Shown here: in pieces, positions 8,403 through 17,215 of the stretch
Layout: each line of letters begins with the position of its first letter
How positions within the stretch are numbered: the stretch's first letter is position 1
Source: Ktedonosporobacter rubrisoli
GTDB taxonomy: Bacteria; Chloroflexota; Ktedonobacteria; Ktedonobacterales; Ktedonobacteraceae
NCBI RefSeq assembly: GCF_004208415.1
Contig: NZ_CP035758.1
Span: 8,680,001-8,744,000, forward strand
Reading direction: 5' to 3'
DNA length: 64,000 bases
Made by a program: the position numbers and the translations under genes
The notes under the pieces: generated by a model
Told to the model about the DNA's origin: nothing
Seen by the model: the letters and a program-made list of their open reading frames with translations, nothing else
Database searches by the model: none

Positions 8403-9905
8403 TTAGCGTCGCGGAGGATTGCCCGGATGCTCTTCATCGTCCTCTGCCTCATAGGATGGGATCTCGATAGGAACCCGATATCCCTGATTTGATGAGTAGG
8501 GCGAAGATTCCGGCTGAGCGGGAGCTAAGAGATCGTTAGAGATTGCCTTAAAGAGCCTCTCGATGCGATCCCAGCGTACCGGATAGCGATCGGCATAGAA
8601 CTTCTCTTTTCCTTCGCTATCGTAAACGTACAAGGTGTATTCCTGGCCGGCAAAGGCATATTGTACCTTGGTATAAGGAATGCGGACCAGTTCTATCACC
8701 TGCAAGGTTGCCTGCGAACTTGAGGGTTGATCGCCGCCTGGCTTTTGGGGAACCTGGCTTTCGCCATTGACCAGCTCAACGGCCGTGCTCCAGACATCCA
8801 TGGGGACGCCATCCGGGGGCGCATCGACATAGAGCGGCTCGTTGATTTCGGCGTTATAAATCAGGTCTCCGCTGGCGCCGAGCAATTGCTGACTCGGGAT
8901 TGAGCATTCTCCAATGATGCGCGTCTGCGTGCGCAGATCGAAGCGTCTGACAATCTCGCGATGGCGGATCAGTTTGCCGGTTCCACCGCAGTTGGAGCAG
9001 AGCGACATCTTGGCGCCCTGGCAGGCGGTACATACGCGTTTCCCGTTGCCGCAGGTGCAATCGACTTCGCCCTTGATGCAGTCGGGACAGGGTACTGTGG
9101 GGCCCTTGGCCGCAGGATCATTTTCTACTGGATTGGGAATGGGAACCCCTTGTTGACGGATGTTATCAAAGACATCCGATACCTTGTTGCCAACTGAGCT
9201 GGCTACATTCTCGGCCTGGCGCTGGAAGAAGGGCTTTTTCTCGCCTTTGCTCCAGTCGGCCACATAGCCGCGCCCACGGCAGGTAGAGCAGCGTTTCTTG
9301 GTTCGGCCCTTACAATCGGGGCAGACAATCCAGCCGCGCCCATTACAGTTGGCGCAAAGCACGTGCCCGGTCCCGTTGCAGGCTGTGCAGGCCACTACCT
9401 CATCCAATCCTTCCAGACGGGTGTGGGTTGTAGGAGCCTTGAGGCCGGTAACTGCTGGCAATTCGTAGTCCCAAACGGGGAGCAGCGGCTTGGGTATACC
9501 CGTCGCACGTCCCTTGTATGGCTCAGTTACCTGCTCCATCCCACGCGTTTCCCAGCGTGTCTCTATCGTGACTTCCCATACCTCATCGGTTCCCCACGAG
9601 ATCAGGTCCATATAGGTTCCCAGATCGCGGGCGACTCGCCAGTTTTCGTAACTCCACTGATTAGCCAGCTGGCGGATGCGTTGCTCCTCGATGCTAGAAG
9701 CCTGCTTGGGGGTAGGCGTTACCTGAGCCTGCTGCCAATAATCGTTGGCTTTACTTACCACGCGTTTAAGGCGCTGTTGTGCCTCACTCGCGCCACTTAC
9801 GACTAGACGTTTAATATCTTCGACACGTTTATCTATATCTTCAAAGTTAGGTTGATTTGGTTGGCCCCCTCTGTATCCGGGGTCCTGCTGATACTCGTCA
9901 CCCAT
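8403..9905 (-). CDS. DnaJ-type zinc-cluster protein without J domain
   Basis: A 500-aa soluble protein with two arrays of DnaJ-like CxxCxGxG motifs. Residues about 173-213 hold CTACNGTG, CANCNGRG, CPDCKGRT and CSTCRGRG; residues about 273-310 hold CPDCIKGE, a CTCGNG variant, CTACQGAK and CSNCGGTG. In DnaJ one such set of four binds two zinc ions and helps hold unfolded substrate. Here there are two sets and no HPD-containing J domain. The N-terminal 170 residues contain a helical, Arg/Glu-rich stretch and a Trp-rich block; the C-terminal part looks like a beta-rich domain ending in a Pro/Glu/Asp tail. Function unknown; a redox or protein-folding scaffold is possible. Confidence 0.75.
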   Translation of the reverse strand: MGDEYQQDPGYRGGQPNQPNFEDIDKRVEDIKRLVVSGASEAQQRLKRVVSKANDYWQQAQVTPTPKQASSIEEQRIRQLANQWSYENWRVARDLGTYMDLISWGTDEVWEVTIETRWETRGMEQVTEPYKGRATGIPKPLLPVWDYELPAVTGLKAPTTHTRLEGLDEVVACTACNGTGHVLCANCNGRGWIVCPDCKGRTKKRCSTCRGRGYVADWSKGEKKPFFQRQAENVASSVGNKVSDVFDNIRQQGVPIPNPVENDPAAKGPTVPCPDCIKGEVDCTCGNGKRVCTACQGAKMSLCSNCGGTGKLIRHREIVRRFDLRTQTRIIGECSIPSQQLLGASGDLIYNAEINEPLYVDAPPDGVPMDVWSTAVELVNGESQVPQKPGGDQPSSSQATLQVIELVRIPYTKVQYAFAGQEYTLYVYDSEGKEKFYADRYPVRWDRIERLFKAISNDLLAPAQPESSPYSSNQGYRVPIEIPSYEAEDDEEHPGNPPRR

Positions 9906-10037
9906 AAGCTTGTGCCTCTCTTACATGGATACAACGCGTTGCACCTTTGCAGTCATATAGTGGTGCTCATTTCTTACTTTTATATACGTTACATCTCCGG
10001 GTGGGTTGTAAGAAACCGCATAGTCATGAATGAGCGC

Positions 10038-11240
10038 TTAAGAGAGTAGAGCGACGATCTCTTGCTGTATGGGCACACCTGTCACCTCTACATCGTTCTC
10101 AAGGACTAATAGGTCTACCTCGCTTCTGATGCCGAACTCGGGCAGATAGATGCCAGGCTCGATAGAGCAGCAGGTATTCGGCAGCAGGTTACGCTCGTCC
10201 TGGGTTTCAAAGTTATCGACGTTCGCCCCGTTTCCGTGTACGGCAGTGCTGGCATTGCCAATATTGTGCCCGGTACGATGCACGAAGTAACGTCCATAGC
10301 CAGCCTGGTTGATGACATTGCGCGTCGCGTCGTCTACCTCGCGGCCCTCGATTGGCTTGCCTGCCTTTGCACGTTGACGAGCGAAGGCAATCCCGGTATC
10401 GCGAGCCTGGCGAACGATCTCAAAGACTTCTTTCTGCCTGCCCGGAATCTCATCATAAGTTCCCGCAAAGGCCATCCAGGTATAGTCTGCAAAGACTGAA
10501 TCGCAATCCTCGCTTGGTGGCATATAGCCCCAGAAGTCAAGCAGGATCAAATCGCCGCGCCGAATAGGGCTGTGCGTGTGGCTGTTTGACTCATAGTGAG
10601 GATTGCTGGCATTGGCGTTGACGGCTACGTGGGGACTATCGGGAAGTTGGATGCCTTGCGCGACGATCAGATCACGCAGACGCATCTGCACGCTGTATTC
10701 GTTGAGCTCAACCCCATTGCGCAAGTCTTCTCCCAACTGGGCTAACAATTTATCCTTGGCCGCGATCAGGCGGCGTCCCGCCTCGCGATGACTCTCAACC
10801 TGTGCCTGGCTCAGCTGGACCTCAAAGCGTTGGGCCAGATTCCCAGAACTGACAACCTCGACGCCGAAGGAACGTATCAACTCTACGGTGCCAGCATCGA
10901 CCTTAGACACGTAGGGAACAGCGTTGTGGGGCGAGTATTCCATAGCTACGCGTCCGTTGGCCGGCAAAATCGTGCGCAGGTGAGCGTGCATATCTTGCCA
11001 GGTCTGGAAGATCAGGCGTTTGCCTGGTAGCTCGCTCAATACGTGGGGCTCGACCGCGCTTATCACGGCAGTTGGCGTACCCTGAGCAGGCACATAATAG
11101 AACCAGCGGCGGCTGTAAAAGGCCGTGCTGGGCAGGCCTACTATTTTATAGGCGATGGGATTCGTTTTGCGGAAGTCGTAGAAAAGCCAGCCGGTCAGTT
11201 TAGCGTCGCGCAGCGCTTGCTGAATACGTTCCAGGTCCAT
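10038..11240 (-). CDS. M24-family Xaa-Pro aminopeptidase-like protein
   Basis: A 400-aa pita-bread-fold metallopeptidase. The N-terminal half is a creatinase-like non-catalytic domain (FYSRRWFYYVPAQG). The C-terminal catalytic half shows the metal-ligand pattern of the family: DLILLDFWG and the following DSVFADYTW give the two aspartates, HRTGHNIG the histidine, and SIEPGIYLPEFGIRSEVD the two glutamates. Members cleave the N-terminal residue before proline. ATG at 11240 is preferred over ATGs at 11246 and 11309 because GGGAG sits seven bases upstream. It is divergent from the LCP gene. Confidence 0.88.
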   Translation of the reverse strand: MDLERIQQALRDAKLTGWLFYDFRKTNPIAYKIVGLPSTAFYSRRWFYYVPAQGTPTAVISAVEPHVLSELPGKRLIFQTWQDMHAHLRTILPANGRVAMEYSPHNAVPYVSKVDAGTVELIRSFGVEVVSSGNLAQRFEVQLSQAQVESHREAGRRLIAAKDKLLAQLGEDLRNGVELNEYSVQMRLRDLIVAQGIQLPDSPHVAVNANASNPHYESNSHTHSPIRRGDLILLDFWGYMPPSEDCDSVFADYTWMAFAGTYDEIPGRQKEVFEIVRQARDTGIAFARQRAKAGKPIEGREVDDATRNVINQAGYGRYFVHRTGHNIGNASTAVHGNGANVDNFETQDERNLLPNTCCSIEPGIYLPEFGIRSEVDLLVLENDVEVTGVPIQQEIVALLS

Positions 11241-11480
11241 GTGCATTCTCCCTCTCTTAAAGTCGAAATATGTACTATTGTAGCACCTGGGGGAAAGGAG
11301 TTGTTCCATTTCTCAAGATTTGTTCAAATGTGAGGTTGTGTATATCCTCTTTTGCGTTTCTTCATTATACTATGATAAGAATATCCATATCTCTAGCTTC
11401 GCTATCCCTTTATATAGGGGTCAGGAAAGTATGCTCACTGGCAAGGTAGAGTCAGCGCTGCCGATGGACAAGAGGATATC

Positions 11481-12683
11481 ATGAATCATAAACCAACTTT
11501 TAATTCGCCCAATAAATGGACTCCTGCAGGGCAGCAGAACCAGGCTAAGGCACATGTGGATCAAGGAAGATCTTCTGCTGGGCAACCTCAATCTCCGCGG
11601 CGACGTCGACGCAAAATTAACCCTACATTGATCGCCTTTACGGCTTTTATCTTGATCCTACTGGTTGGCGGTGGCATACTTGCAACTTATTATTACTTGA
11701 ATGTACACAAGCAGCTTGCTAGTTTCGTGCGGCCTGTGAGCCGTAGCCAGAATGAGCCACAGGATAGTGCTAATAACGGCTCGTATGACTCAATTAGTGG
11801 TCGTTCGTGGAATATTCTGTTGCTGGGTAGCGACAACGATGGTAAATATTCCTATCCGGCCCTGCTGACCCAGGTCATGATGATTGTGCATGTGGATGCA
11901 GTGACTAATAAGGTTTCGATGGTCTCGATCCCGCGCGATTCTTGGGTCTATGTGCCGAATATGGGGATGCATAAGATAGATCAGGCCTTTTTTCTTGGCG
12001 CGACAAGCGATAATACTTTTGAGTCTGGGGTAAGGCTGGCGCGTCTCACGGTTGAGCAAGATTATGGCGTAACGATTGATCGCTATGCCTGGGTGGGTTT
12101 AGGTGGTTTTGCCAAAGTCATTGATACGCTGGGTGGCGTGGATCTCGATGTGACGCATCCGGTGGTTGACGATACCTATCCTGATGATACTGGCCAGAGC
12201 GCTAATCCCAATGATCCGTTTGCATATAAGCGTCTCTATTTGGCGCCGGGACCGCAGCACTTAAATGGTCTGCAGACCCTTGAATATGTGCGCTCGCGCC
12301 ATGCCGATCTCGTTGGCGATATAGGGCGCACGCAGCGTCAGCAGCAGGTTTTGGAAGCTTTGAAGAAGAAGCTAAACGCCTCCAATATCATCAACAATCT
12401 GCCTGCCCTTCTGCAAGATCTTAGCGGCCAGGTTTATACAGATATTACTGAAGATGAGATGCTGGCCTTTGCCAATTGGGGACGCACGCTTAACTCGGGC
12501 TCTATTCAGCGCCTGACCCTGGGTCCAGGCCAGGGAGATCAGGATTTTGGCGAGTATGCAAACGTCTATGATCCCTCGGTTAATGCGCAGCAGGCAGTTA
12601 TTGTACCCAATTGCACAAATATTCAGCCGGCGCTCAGTCGCCTTCTGGATATCTATGCGGGCTGCAATGTGGCGGGACCTTGA
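11481..12683 (+). CDS. LytR-CpsA-Psr (LCP) family cell-wall glycopolymer ligase
   Basis: A 400-aa protein with a Pro/Gln/Arg-rich cytoplasmic N-terminus, one transmembrane helix at about residues 48-73 and an extracytoplasmic LCP domain from about 105. LCP enzymes attach teichoic acid-like or other phosphopolymers from a lipid carrier to peptidoglycan. Conserved blocks visible are NILLLGSDN, MVSIPRDSWVYVP, DTLGGVDLDV, and LEYVRSRHADLVGDIGR with the arginines that hold the pyrophosphate lipid. GAGGAT precedes the ATG. It is a stand-alone gene, divergent from the M24 peptidase and ended by a hairpin at 12709-12748. Confidence 0.92.
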   Translation: MNHKPTFNSPNKWTPAGQQNQAKAHVDQGRSSAGQPQSPRRRRRKINPTLIAFTAFILILLVGGGILATYYYLNVHKQLASFVRPVSRSQNEPQDSANNGSYDSISGRSWNILLLGSDNDGKYSYPALLTQVMMIVHVDAVTNKVSMVSIPRDSWVYVPNMGMHKIDQAFFLGATSDNTFESGVRLARLTVEQDYGVTIDRYAWVGLGGFAKVIDTLGGVDLDVTHPVVDDTYPDDTGQSANPNDPFAYKRLYLAPGPQHLNGLQTLEYVRSRHADLVGDIGRTQRQQQVLEALKKKLNASNIINNLPALLQDLSGQVYTDITEDEMLAFANWGRTLNSGSIQRLTLGPGQGDQDFGEYANVYDPSVNAQQAVIVPNCTNIQPALSRLLDIYAGCNVAGP

Positions 12684-12708
12684 GGATTGTAGCTATGCTC
12701 AGCCGATT

Positions 12709-12748
12709 CTCCTGAAGCTGACCCCTGGTACTTTGTCGGCTTCAGGAG
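12709..12748 (+). terminator. Hairpin after the LCP gene
   Basis: A perfect 10-bp stem (12709-12718 with 12739-12748) and 20-nt loop lie 25 bases after the stop. The following bases are only partly T-rich (ctttatg), so termination is likely but not certain. Confidence 0.55.
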
Positions 12749-12821
12749 CTTTATGTCTCAGGAGCTCGGGGCAATATGATAAAATGTGCTCAATCTGTAG
12801 AAAAATGAATGAGGCATAAAC

Positions 12822-13724
12822 TTGATCGAACAACACTATAATGAGCTGCGTTATTTGCAATTTGAGCACTTTAAGCAATTTAAAGATATTACGCATGGGA
12901 TCTTTACACGTCATGGTGGCTATAGTGAACCGCCCTATCAAGGACTCAACACCTCAACCTCGATCTATGTTCCCGGCTCCGACAGCGTAGATAATGTTGC
13001 GCGCAATCGCCAGCTGGTCTTGCAGGCTCTCGGTATTTCCACCTCGCCTTTCGTGACGCTCTGGGCGATCCATAGCGCAGATGTAGCGAGGGTGGATAGA
13101 TGGAGTGAGTGGCGCACTGACTGGGCTTATCCTTCTTTCCATAAGCCAGGCTGGACGCCTGCCTCTGTGCGCAAGGGCGATGCGCTCATTACGCGTGAGC
13201 GGGGGCTTGGCATCGCCCTCTCTTTTGCTGATTGTACTCCCATTCTCTTCTATGATCCGGTGGAGCAGGTAATTGGCCTGGCCCATGCCGGCTGGCGTGG
13301 GGTCGCGCGCGGCATTGTATTGGCGACGGTTGAGGCTATGCAAAAGCAATATGGCTGCCTGCCAGCAAATATCTACGCGGGTATTGGTCCGGCTATAGGA
13401 GCTTGCTGCTACGAAGTTGGCCCAGAGGTGCAAGACTTCCTATTGGGCGAGCGGCAGTTTGAGGACATGCCAACCGAGCCACGCTATCGTGAGGCAGTGC
13501 GCGAGTCGGCAACTTTTAGGCTGCAGCCCCTGGCTGAGCGCGAGAGCCTGCATCTGGATCTATGGGAGACGAATCGTAAGCAACTTCTCCTGGCGGGCCT
13601 GCGAGCTGAGCATATCGAACTTGCCAGCATTTGTACCTCTTGCCATAAAGAGCACTTCTTCTCTTATCGCGGCGAGAAGGGGAAAACTGGCCGTTTTCCC
13701 GTCGTGCTGCGCTTATTGGGCTAA
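12822..13724 (+). CDS. pgeF: YfiH/PgeF-type laccase-domain protein
   Basis: A 300-aa cytoplasmic zinc/copper-binding protein of the YfiH family, whose E. coli member clears peptidoglycan precursors carrying Ser in place of Ala and whose others are purine nucleoside phosphorylases. Family blocks are present in order: FTRHGGYS, HSADVARV, FADCTPILFYDP, IGLAHAGWRGVARG and IGPAIGACCYEVG, giving the His-Cys-His metal site. The start is read as TTG at 12822, because the alignment with the family begins within a few residues; no strong ribosome site is seen. Its stop overlaps that of the convergent ArsR-like gene by four bases. Confidence 0.88.
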   Translation: MIEQHYNELRYLQFEHFKQFKDITHGIFTRHGGYSEPPYQGLNTSTSIYVPGSDSVDNVARNRQLVLQALGISTSPFVTLWAIHSADVARVDRWSEWRTDWAYPSFHKPGWTPASVRKGDALITRERGLGIALSFADCTPILFYDPVEQVIGLAHAGWRGVARGIVLATVEAMQKQYGCLPANIYAGIGPAIGACCYEVGPEVQDFLLGERQFEDMPTEPRYREAVRESATFRLQPLAERESLHLDLWETNRKQLLLAGLRAEHIELASICTSCHKEHFFSYRGEKGKTGRFPVVLRLLG

Positions 13725-14479
13725 CGAGCTAAGCTAGCGGTGGCCAGGCCGGGAGCTGTTGCTGAGTGGGCTTGCTGATTTTCTTGCATGGATAGGCCGA
13801 AAACCTTCTGCAGACCCTCCAGACCTGCACTCGTGATCATGAGTGAACGGCGCTCCGGGTGGCGCTGTATCCAGCCTAGCTCAAGGAGACGCGAGGCAAG
13901 GGCCGCGCCCAGTGAGCCGGAGATATGATAATGCCGTTCGCTCCAATCAAGGCACTGACGGGCAAAGATGCGGCGCTGTTTCTGCAGAGCTGCGACATCA
14001 ATGCCAAAGTTATAAAGAAATTGGCTGCCAGCTGTGCTGACCCGGTATTCTCGCTCATCTTGGGTCAAGATATGCGCCTCAAGCAGTGCCTGCGTCAGGC
14101 CAACGCCAAGCCTGCCGGCCAGATGATCGTAGCAGGTACGAGCGAAGCGCAATTGTTCGCTTCTGATGGAAGTGCGCAGTGAGTGTACAGGCACGGGCTG
14201 AGCAATAACTGCCAGCGCTTCGAGGGCCTGGGCTACCTCGGGTCCAGCCAGGGCATAGTAGTGATGCCGGCCGTGCCTTGTTTGCACAAGCAGGCCGCCC
14301 GCCACTAATTTAGCCAGGTGAGAACTGGCAGTCTGGGCGGTAACTCTGGCTCGATGGGCCAGCTCGCTGGCAGGAAGCAGCTCAACATCTAAAAGTGCCT
14401 CTAGCATGGCTGCCCTGGATGGATCGGCAAGCAAGGCAGCCACGGCGGCGATATCCACATTTGCGTTGGTGACATACAT
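13721..14479 (-). CDS. ArsR-like winged-helix transcriptional regulator
   Basis: The N-terminal 90 residues form a winged helix: LADPSRAAMLEALL, then ELAHRARVTAQTASSHLAKL (recognition helix with TASSHL), then a beta-wing rich in His and Arg. The remaining 160 residues form a second domain with ARTCYDHLAGRLGV and a conserved C-terminal His/Trp region. The protein at 24678-25370 has the same two-domain layout and near-identical ARTCYDHLAGR, so the two are paralogues. No ArsR-type metal-binding Cys pair (ELCVCDL) is present, so the ligand is unknown. The promoter places the transcript start at or next to the ATG. It is divergent from the DinB-like gene, a possible target. Confidence 0.82.
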   Translation of the reverse strand: MYVTNANVDIAAVAALLADPSRAAMLEALLDVELLPASELAHRARVTAQTASSHLAKLVAGGLLVQTRHGRHHYYALAGPEVAQALEALAVIAQPVPVHSLRTSIRSEQLRFARTCYDHLAGRLGVGLTQALLEAHILTQDEREYRVSTAGSQFLYNFGIDVAALQKQRRIFARQCLDWSERHYHISGSLGAALASRLLELGWIQRHPERRSLMITSAGLEGLQKVFGLSMQENQQAHSATAPGLATASLAR

Positions 14480-14485
14480 ACTTCT

Positions 14486-14514
14486 ATGATAATCGAAATG
14501 TTCTGATGTTACAA
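14486..14514 (-). promoter_or_regulatory. Promoter of the ArsR-like gene, apparently leaderless
   Basis: Read on the minus strand the elements are TTGTAA, a 17-base spacer, and TATCAT. The predicted transcript start is within a base or two of the ATG at 14479, leaving no room for a ribosome binding site. Confidence 0.55.
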
Positions 14515-14557
14515 TAGCTCTGCCTCAAACATTAGCGTATTGTGGAAGGAGCATTTT

Positions 14558-15358
14558 ATGTCAACTAATATGGCATCGCGTGAGTGGCTCGTTCAGTTGG
14601 CGCAATCGCGCCAACGTGTGCTTAGCGCCGTACAGGAAGGCAAATTGCCAGCTGATGCCTTGCGCGAGATCGCGCTCAGCAAAGCTGATCTGGCGATTGT
14701 GTTGCCGCCCATGCCTGTTGACCCGGCGCAGCATATGGAGCAAGCGCACGCCCTATCTCGCCCCTATCTTGAGCGCTTGATACAACATGATCCCACCCTT
14801 GAAATTAAGGTTGATGCTGAGCATAGCTACACAGCGCGTAAAGTGCTCAGGCGCGTGCTTGATCATGCGCTCGATCATCTCAATCAGATCGAGCAATGGT
14901 TAGCCTGGCAGGAGCGAGGCCTTGTGCCAGAGCCAACGGATGGCTGGGCATCCTCGGGTGTCACATTTGCTGAAGATCGTGTTCCCTTAACGCAAGCCGA
15001 ACTTGATGCCTGGCTCTGGCGCATCGATATAGCCGTGGGCCTGGTTGTGCAGAGAGCCCGGCAATTGAGCCAGCAACAGCTAGATTGGCGACCTTCTATA
15101 GGAGGCTGGAGCATCCGTCAGATCCTGCATCACCTGGCTCAGGCTCAGCGCTATTATGTGGTCTGGCTTGATGAGCCGCTCCCGGCTGATCCTCTGGCCT
15201 GCTATGTAGAGGCTAGCCAGCGTTTTGAAGAGCAATTACAGCAGCGTTTGCCTGAGCATGCGCATACGATAGTCTTCAATGGGGAAGAGGAAACTTTCCC
15301 CGAACCGCTTGTCAAGTCGGTCCTCAAGGCAGAACAGGAGCTGCTAAGCGGAAAATGA
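14558..15358 (+). CDS. DinB-like four-helix protein
   Basis: A 266-aa soluble helical protein. The second half (WRIDIAVGLVVQRARQL, then DWRPSIGGWSIRQILHHLAQAQRYYV) matches the DinB/YfiT-type pattern, in which His residues on three helices of a four-helix bundle bind a metal; HHLAQAQRYY gives the middle ligand position. The first half has a related helical pattern (ARKVLRRVLDHALDHLNQIEQW), so the protein may hold two DinB-like bundles. Members act as thiol-dependent transferases or are uncharacterised. ATG at 14558 has GGAAGGAG six bases upstream. It is divergent from the ArsR-like regulator. Confidence 0.7.
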   Translation: MSTNMASREWLVQLAQSRQRVLSAVQEGKLPADALREIALSKADLAIVLPPMPVDPAQHMEQAHALSRPYLERLIQHDPTLEIKVDAEHSYTARKVLRRVLDHALDHLNQIEQWLAWQERGLVPEPTDGWASSGVTFAEDRVPLTQAELDAWLWRIDIAVGLVVQRARQLSQQQLDWRPSIGGWSIRQILHHLAQAQRYYVVWLDEPLPADPLACYVEASQRFEEQLQQRLPEHAHTIVFNGEEETFPEPLVKSVLKAEQELLSGK

Positions 15359-15384
15359 TGCGCGGAATAGCTGAGTGGGGGCTT

Positions 15385-15421
15385 CTCCTATACGCTGTTA
15401 TGTTCATAACGGGTATAGGAG
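15385..15421. terminator. Long hairpin between convergent genes
   Basis: Arms 15385-15393 and 15413-15421 are perfectly complementary over 9 bp. An inner 6-bp stem (15397-15402 with 15405-15410) continues the hairpin to a two-base loop. It lies between the DinB-like gene and the convergent VOC gene and could stop both transcripts; there is no strong T-run. Confidence 0.55.
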
Positions 15422-15442
15422 AGGGCGCATAAGGGGAGCAAA

Positions 15443-15868
15443 TCATTTTGCTGGTTGATTGATTGGCATAAAGACGACGCGCCAGCCATCAGGATCTTCT
15501 ATTGTCACGGCCTGGTGCTCGCTCCAATAGGGATTTTCAGGGGGCACAGATGGATATCCCATCTTTCCCAGGCGTCCTGCTACACGTTCTATGGCTGTTC
15601 GATCATGGAGATAGAAGACAAGGAGATTGTCCTTTGAGGGCGCTTGACAATCGCTGCCATTTTCATGATGCGTAAATTCCAGATGGTAGTGTATGCCGGG
15701 CAAACCAAGCAAGACGCCTGTATAGCCTGCATGGCCCTCAAACGAGCCAATCACTGATAAACCAACCCCATCGCGATAGAAGGCCACGACTTCATCCAGG
15801 CGATCTGTAGGACGTGCCACGCGTACGCGGGAGACTGGTAATTCGGCTGGCCATTGCTCAGATAACAT
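15443..15868 (-). CDS. VOC-superfamily (glyoxalase/dioxygenase-fold) protein
   Basis: A 141-aa single-unit vicinal-oxygen-chelate protein. The two beta-alpha-beta-beta-beta modules are visible: RVARPTDRLDEVVAFYRDGVGL in the first, and the strand YHLEFTHHENG with candidate metal ligands His and Glu; the second ends in AVTIEDPDGWRVVFMP, the typical C-terminal DPDG-V-F strand. Members are glyoxalases, dioxygenases or antibiotic-binding proteins; substrate cannot be told. There is no neighbour of known function. Confidence 0.85.
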   Translation of the reverse strand: MLSEQWPAELPVSRVRVARPTDRLDEVVAFYRDGVGLSVIGSFEGHAGYTGVLLGLPGIHYHLEFTHHENGSDCQAPSKDNLLVFYLHDRTAIERVAGRLGKMGYPSVPPENPYWSEHQAVTIEDPDGWRVVFMPINQPAK

Positions 15869-16380
15869 CTGAAATTCCTCACTCTATTTTCGACTTTGCC
15901 TCTGCTCAAAGAGATCCGCTGCACATGATACTGGCTGGAGAAGCTGTTATGGCAGATGAAGGATCTCAAACCAATACTACCATGAATAGCCGCCCGGGCA
16001 TCCTGTCCAAAAGGACGGCTTGCGGATACAGGACAGTTTCAGACTGCGCTTCCGCTCATTTCCTGAACTCTAATGTCCCTTTTTGTTTGAGTTGACACAA
16101 AAATGTCACATTGTGATACGCACCTTACACGAGTCTCATGCTAACTTTATTCCATGTCAGGAAGGTAGCTAGTATTAGCCGGCAAGCTAGTAATCGGGCC
16201 TCTTCAGGTGAGTAGGGAAAGCGTGGGTAAGTGAGTGGCAGGTCTCTGCATATTGTTGCTGTAGCTCACCAAACGAAGTTGGTAAGGTTACATGGCTTGG
16301 CTTAGCTAGCATGATGAACAGGTAAGCTGGCCGCCTGGCCGGCTTGTTGCGAAAAGAGAAGAAAGCGCCAGGAGAGCTTT
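15869..16380. other. Regulatory intergenic region before the sigma-like gene
   Basis: Over 500 bases with no supported gene. It contains a small hairpin (GTCC-aaaa-GGAC near 16007), the promoter at 16092, then a leader of about 255 bases before the start at 16381. Within the leader AGCTAGTA is directly repeated (near 16169 and 16188). No known riboswitch is recognised. Confidence 0.5.
16092..16120 (+). promoter_or_regulatory. Promoter with embedded palindrome upstream of sigma-like gene
   Basis: TTGACA, 17-base spacer, GATACG. An inverted repeat TGACA-n6-TGTCA overlaps the -35 element and spacer, and TTGTGATA straddles the -10. The same arrangement recurs at 20032-20060 before the HxlR gene. 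Confidence 0.55.
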
Positions 16381-17121
16381 ATGTGTGACCCTGAAGCATG
16401 CCCGTCTGCGAAAAGTGAGAGCCGTGCGATAGACGCGTTGTTGGAGGAATATGATCCTTTTATCAATGCCCTGGTCAAGGAGCGCATCCATCAATATGCG
16501 AATGTTATCCCTGCTGGCGTACTGGACCTGGAGACCGATGAGATTGTTCAGCGGGTGCGCATTAAATTCTGGCATGCCCTTGAAGAAAAGGTGATAAGTT
16601 ACCCACGGGCCTATCTCATGCGCATAGTGCGTAACGAATTTATTGATCTCACCCGTCGTCGCTCCTTTCTGCCCTTGCCGGTAGATCAAGAGGGCGAGAT
16701 TTATTGTGGCAGCGCTCTCGTTGCTTCCAGCGAAGAGATGTCTGATCCGGCCGAGGTGCTGGAGAAGCGTCTGGGAATAGTTAAGCTTATGCAGGAGACA
16801 GCGAAGGCGGTGCTGACCTTGCCCCGTCGTCAGCAGCAGGCGATGATCTGTGCTCTGATCGAGAATGTTGATAATCTCAATATGCTGTGGGCAGCTTTTA
16901 GAGCCTGCAACGTAGATGTTCATTTCTATCACTGGCCCCAGGAGAAAGAGGCAAAACGCCTGCTTCAATCGTCGCTTTCTTATGCCAGGCTGCAAATCGC
17001 CTGCAAGCTAAAAAAAGGCGCACGAGGACAGTCCACACGCGTACGTGGTGCGCCGCTCACCGGTCGGGCAGCTGGGCGTTCACGGGAGCGCGCTGTACCG
17101 GCATACCTGCCCCATGGATAG
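16381..17121 (+). CDS. Divergent sigma-70 family (ECF-like) factor
   Basis: A 246-aa protein with a recognisable sigma region 2 (residues about 50-100: EIVQRVRIKFWHAL, then YPRAYLMRIVRNEFIDLTRRR), which in ECF factors binds core polymerase and melts the -10. Region 4 is weak: LTLPRRQQQAMICALIE is seen at about 140-160 but the helix-turn-helix that should follow is not the usual one. The last 35 residues are basic and Gly/Arg-rich. AGGAG lies six bases before the ATG. No anti-sigma is adjacent; the FadR-like gene follows after 94 bases. Confidence 0.7.
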   Translation: MCDPEACPSAKSESRAIDALLEEYDPFINALVKERIHQYANVIPAGVLDLETDEIVQRVRIKFWHALEEKVISYPRAYLMRIVRNEFIDLTRRRSFLPLPVDQEGEIYCGSALVASSEEMSDPAEVLEKRLGIVKLMQETAKAVLTLPRRQQQAMICALIENVDNLNMLWAAFRACNVDVHFYHWPQEKEAKRLLQSSLSYARLQIACKLKKGARGQSTRVRGAPLTGRAAGRSRERAVPAYLPHG

Positions 17122-17215
17122 GGGAATGTCTCTCTGAGAGGTATTCTTTGCTCTGGGTAATCATGGAAAAAGGAGAGAGAATGTGCTATCATAAAGAAAA
17201 ACAGGAGATCATCTG

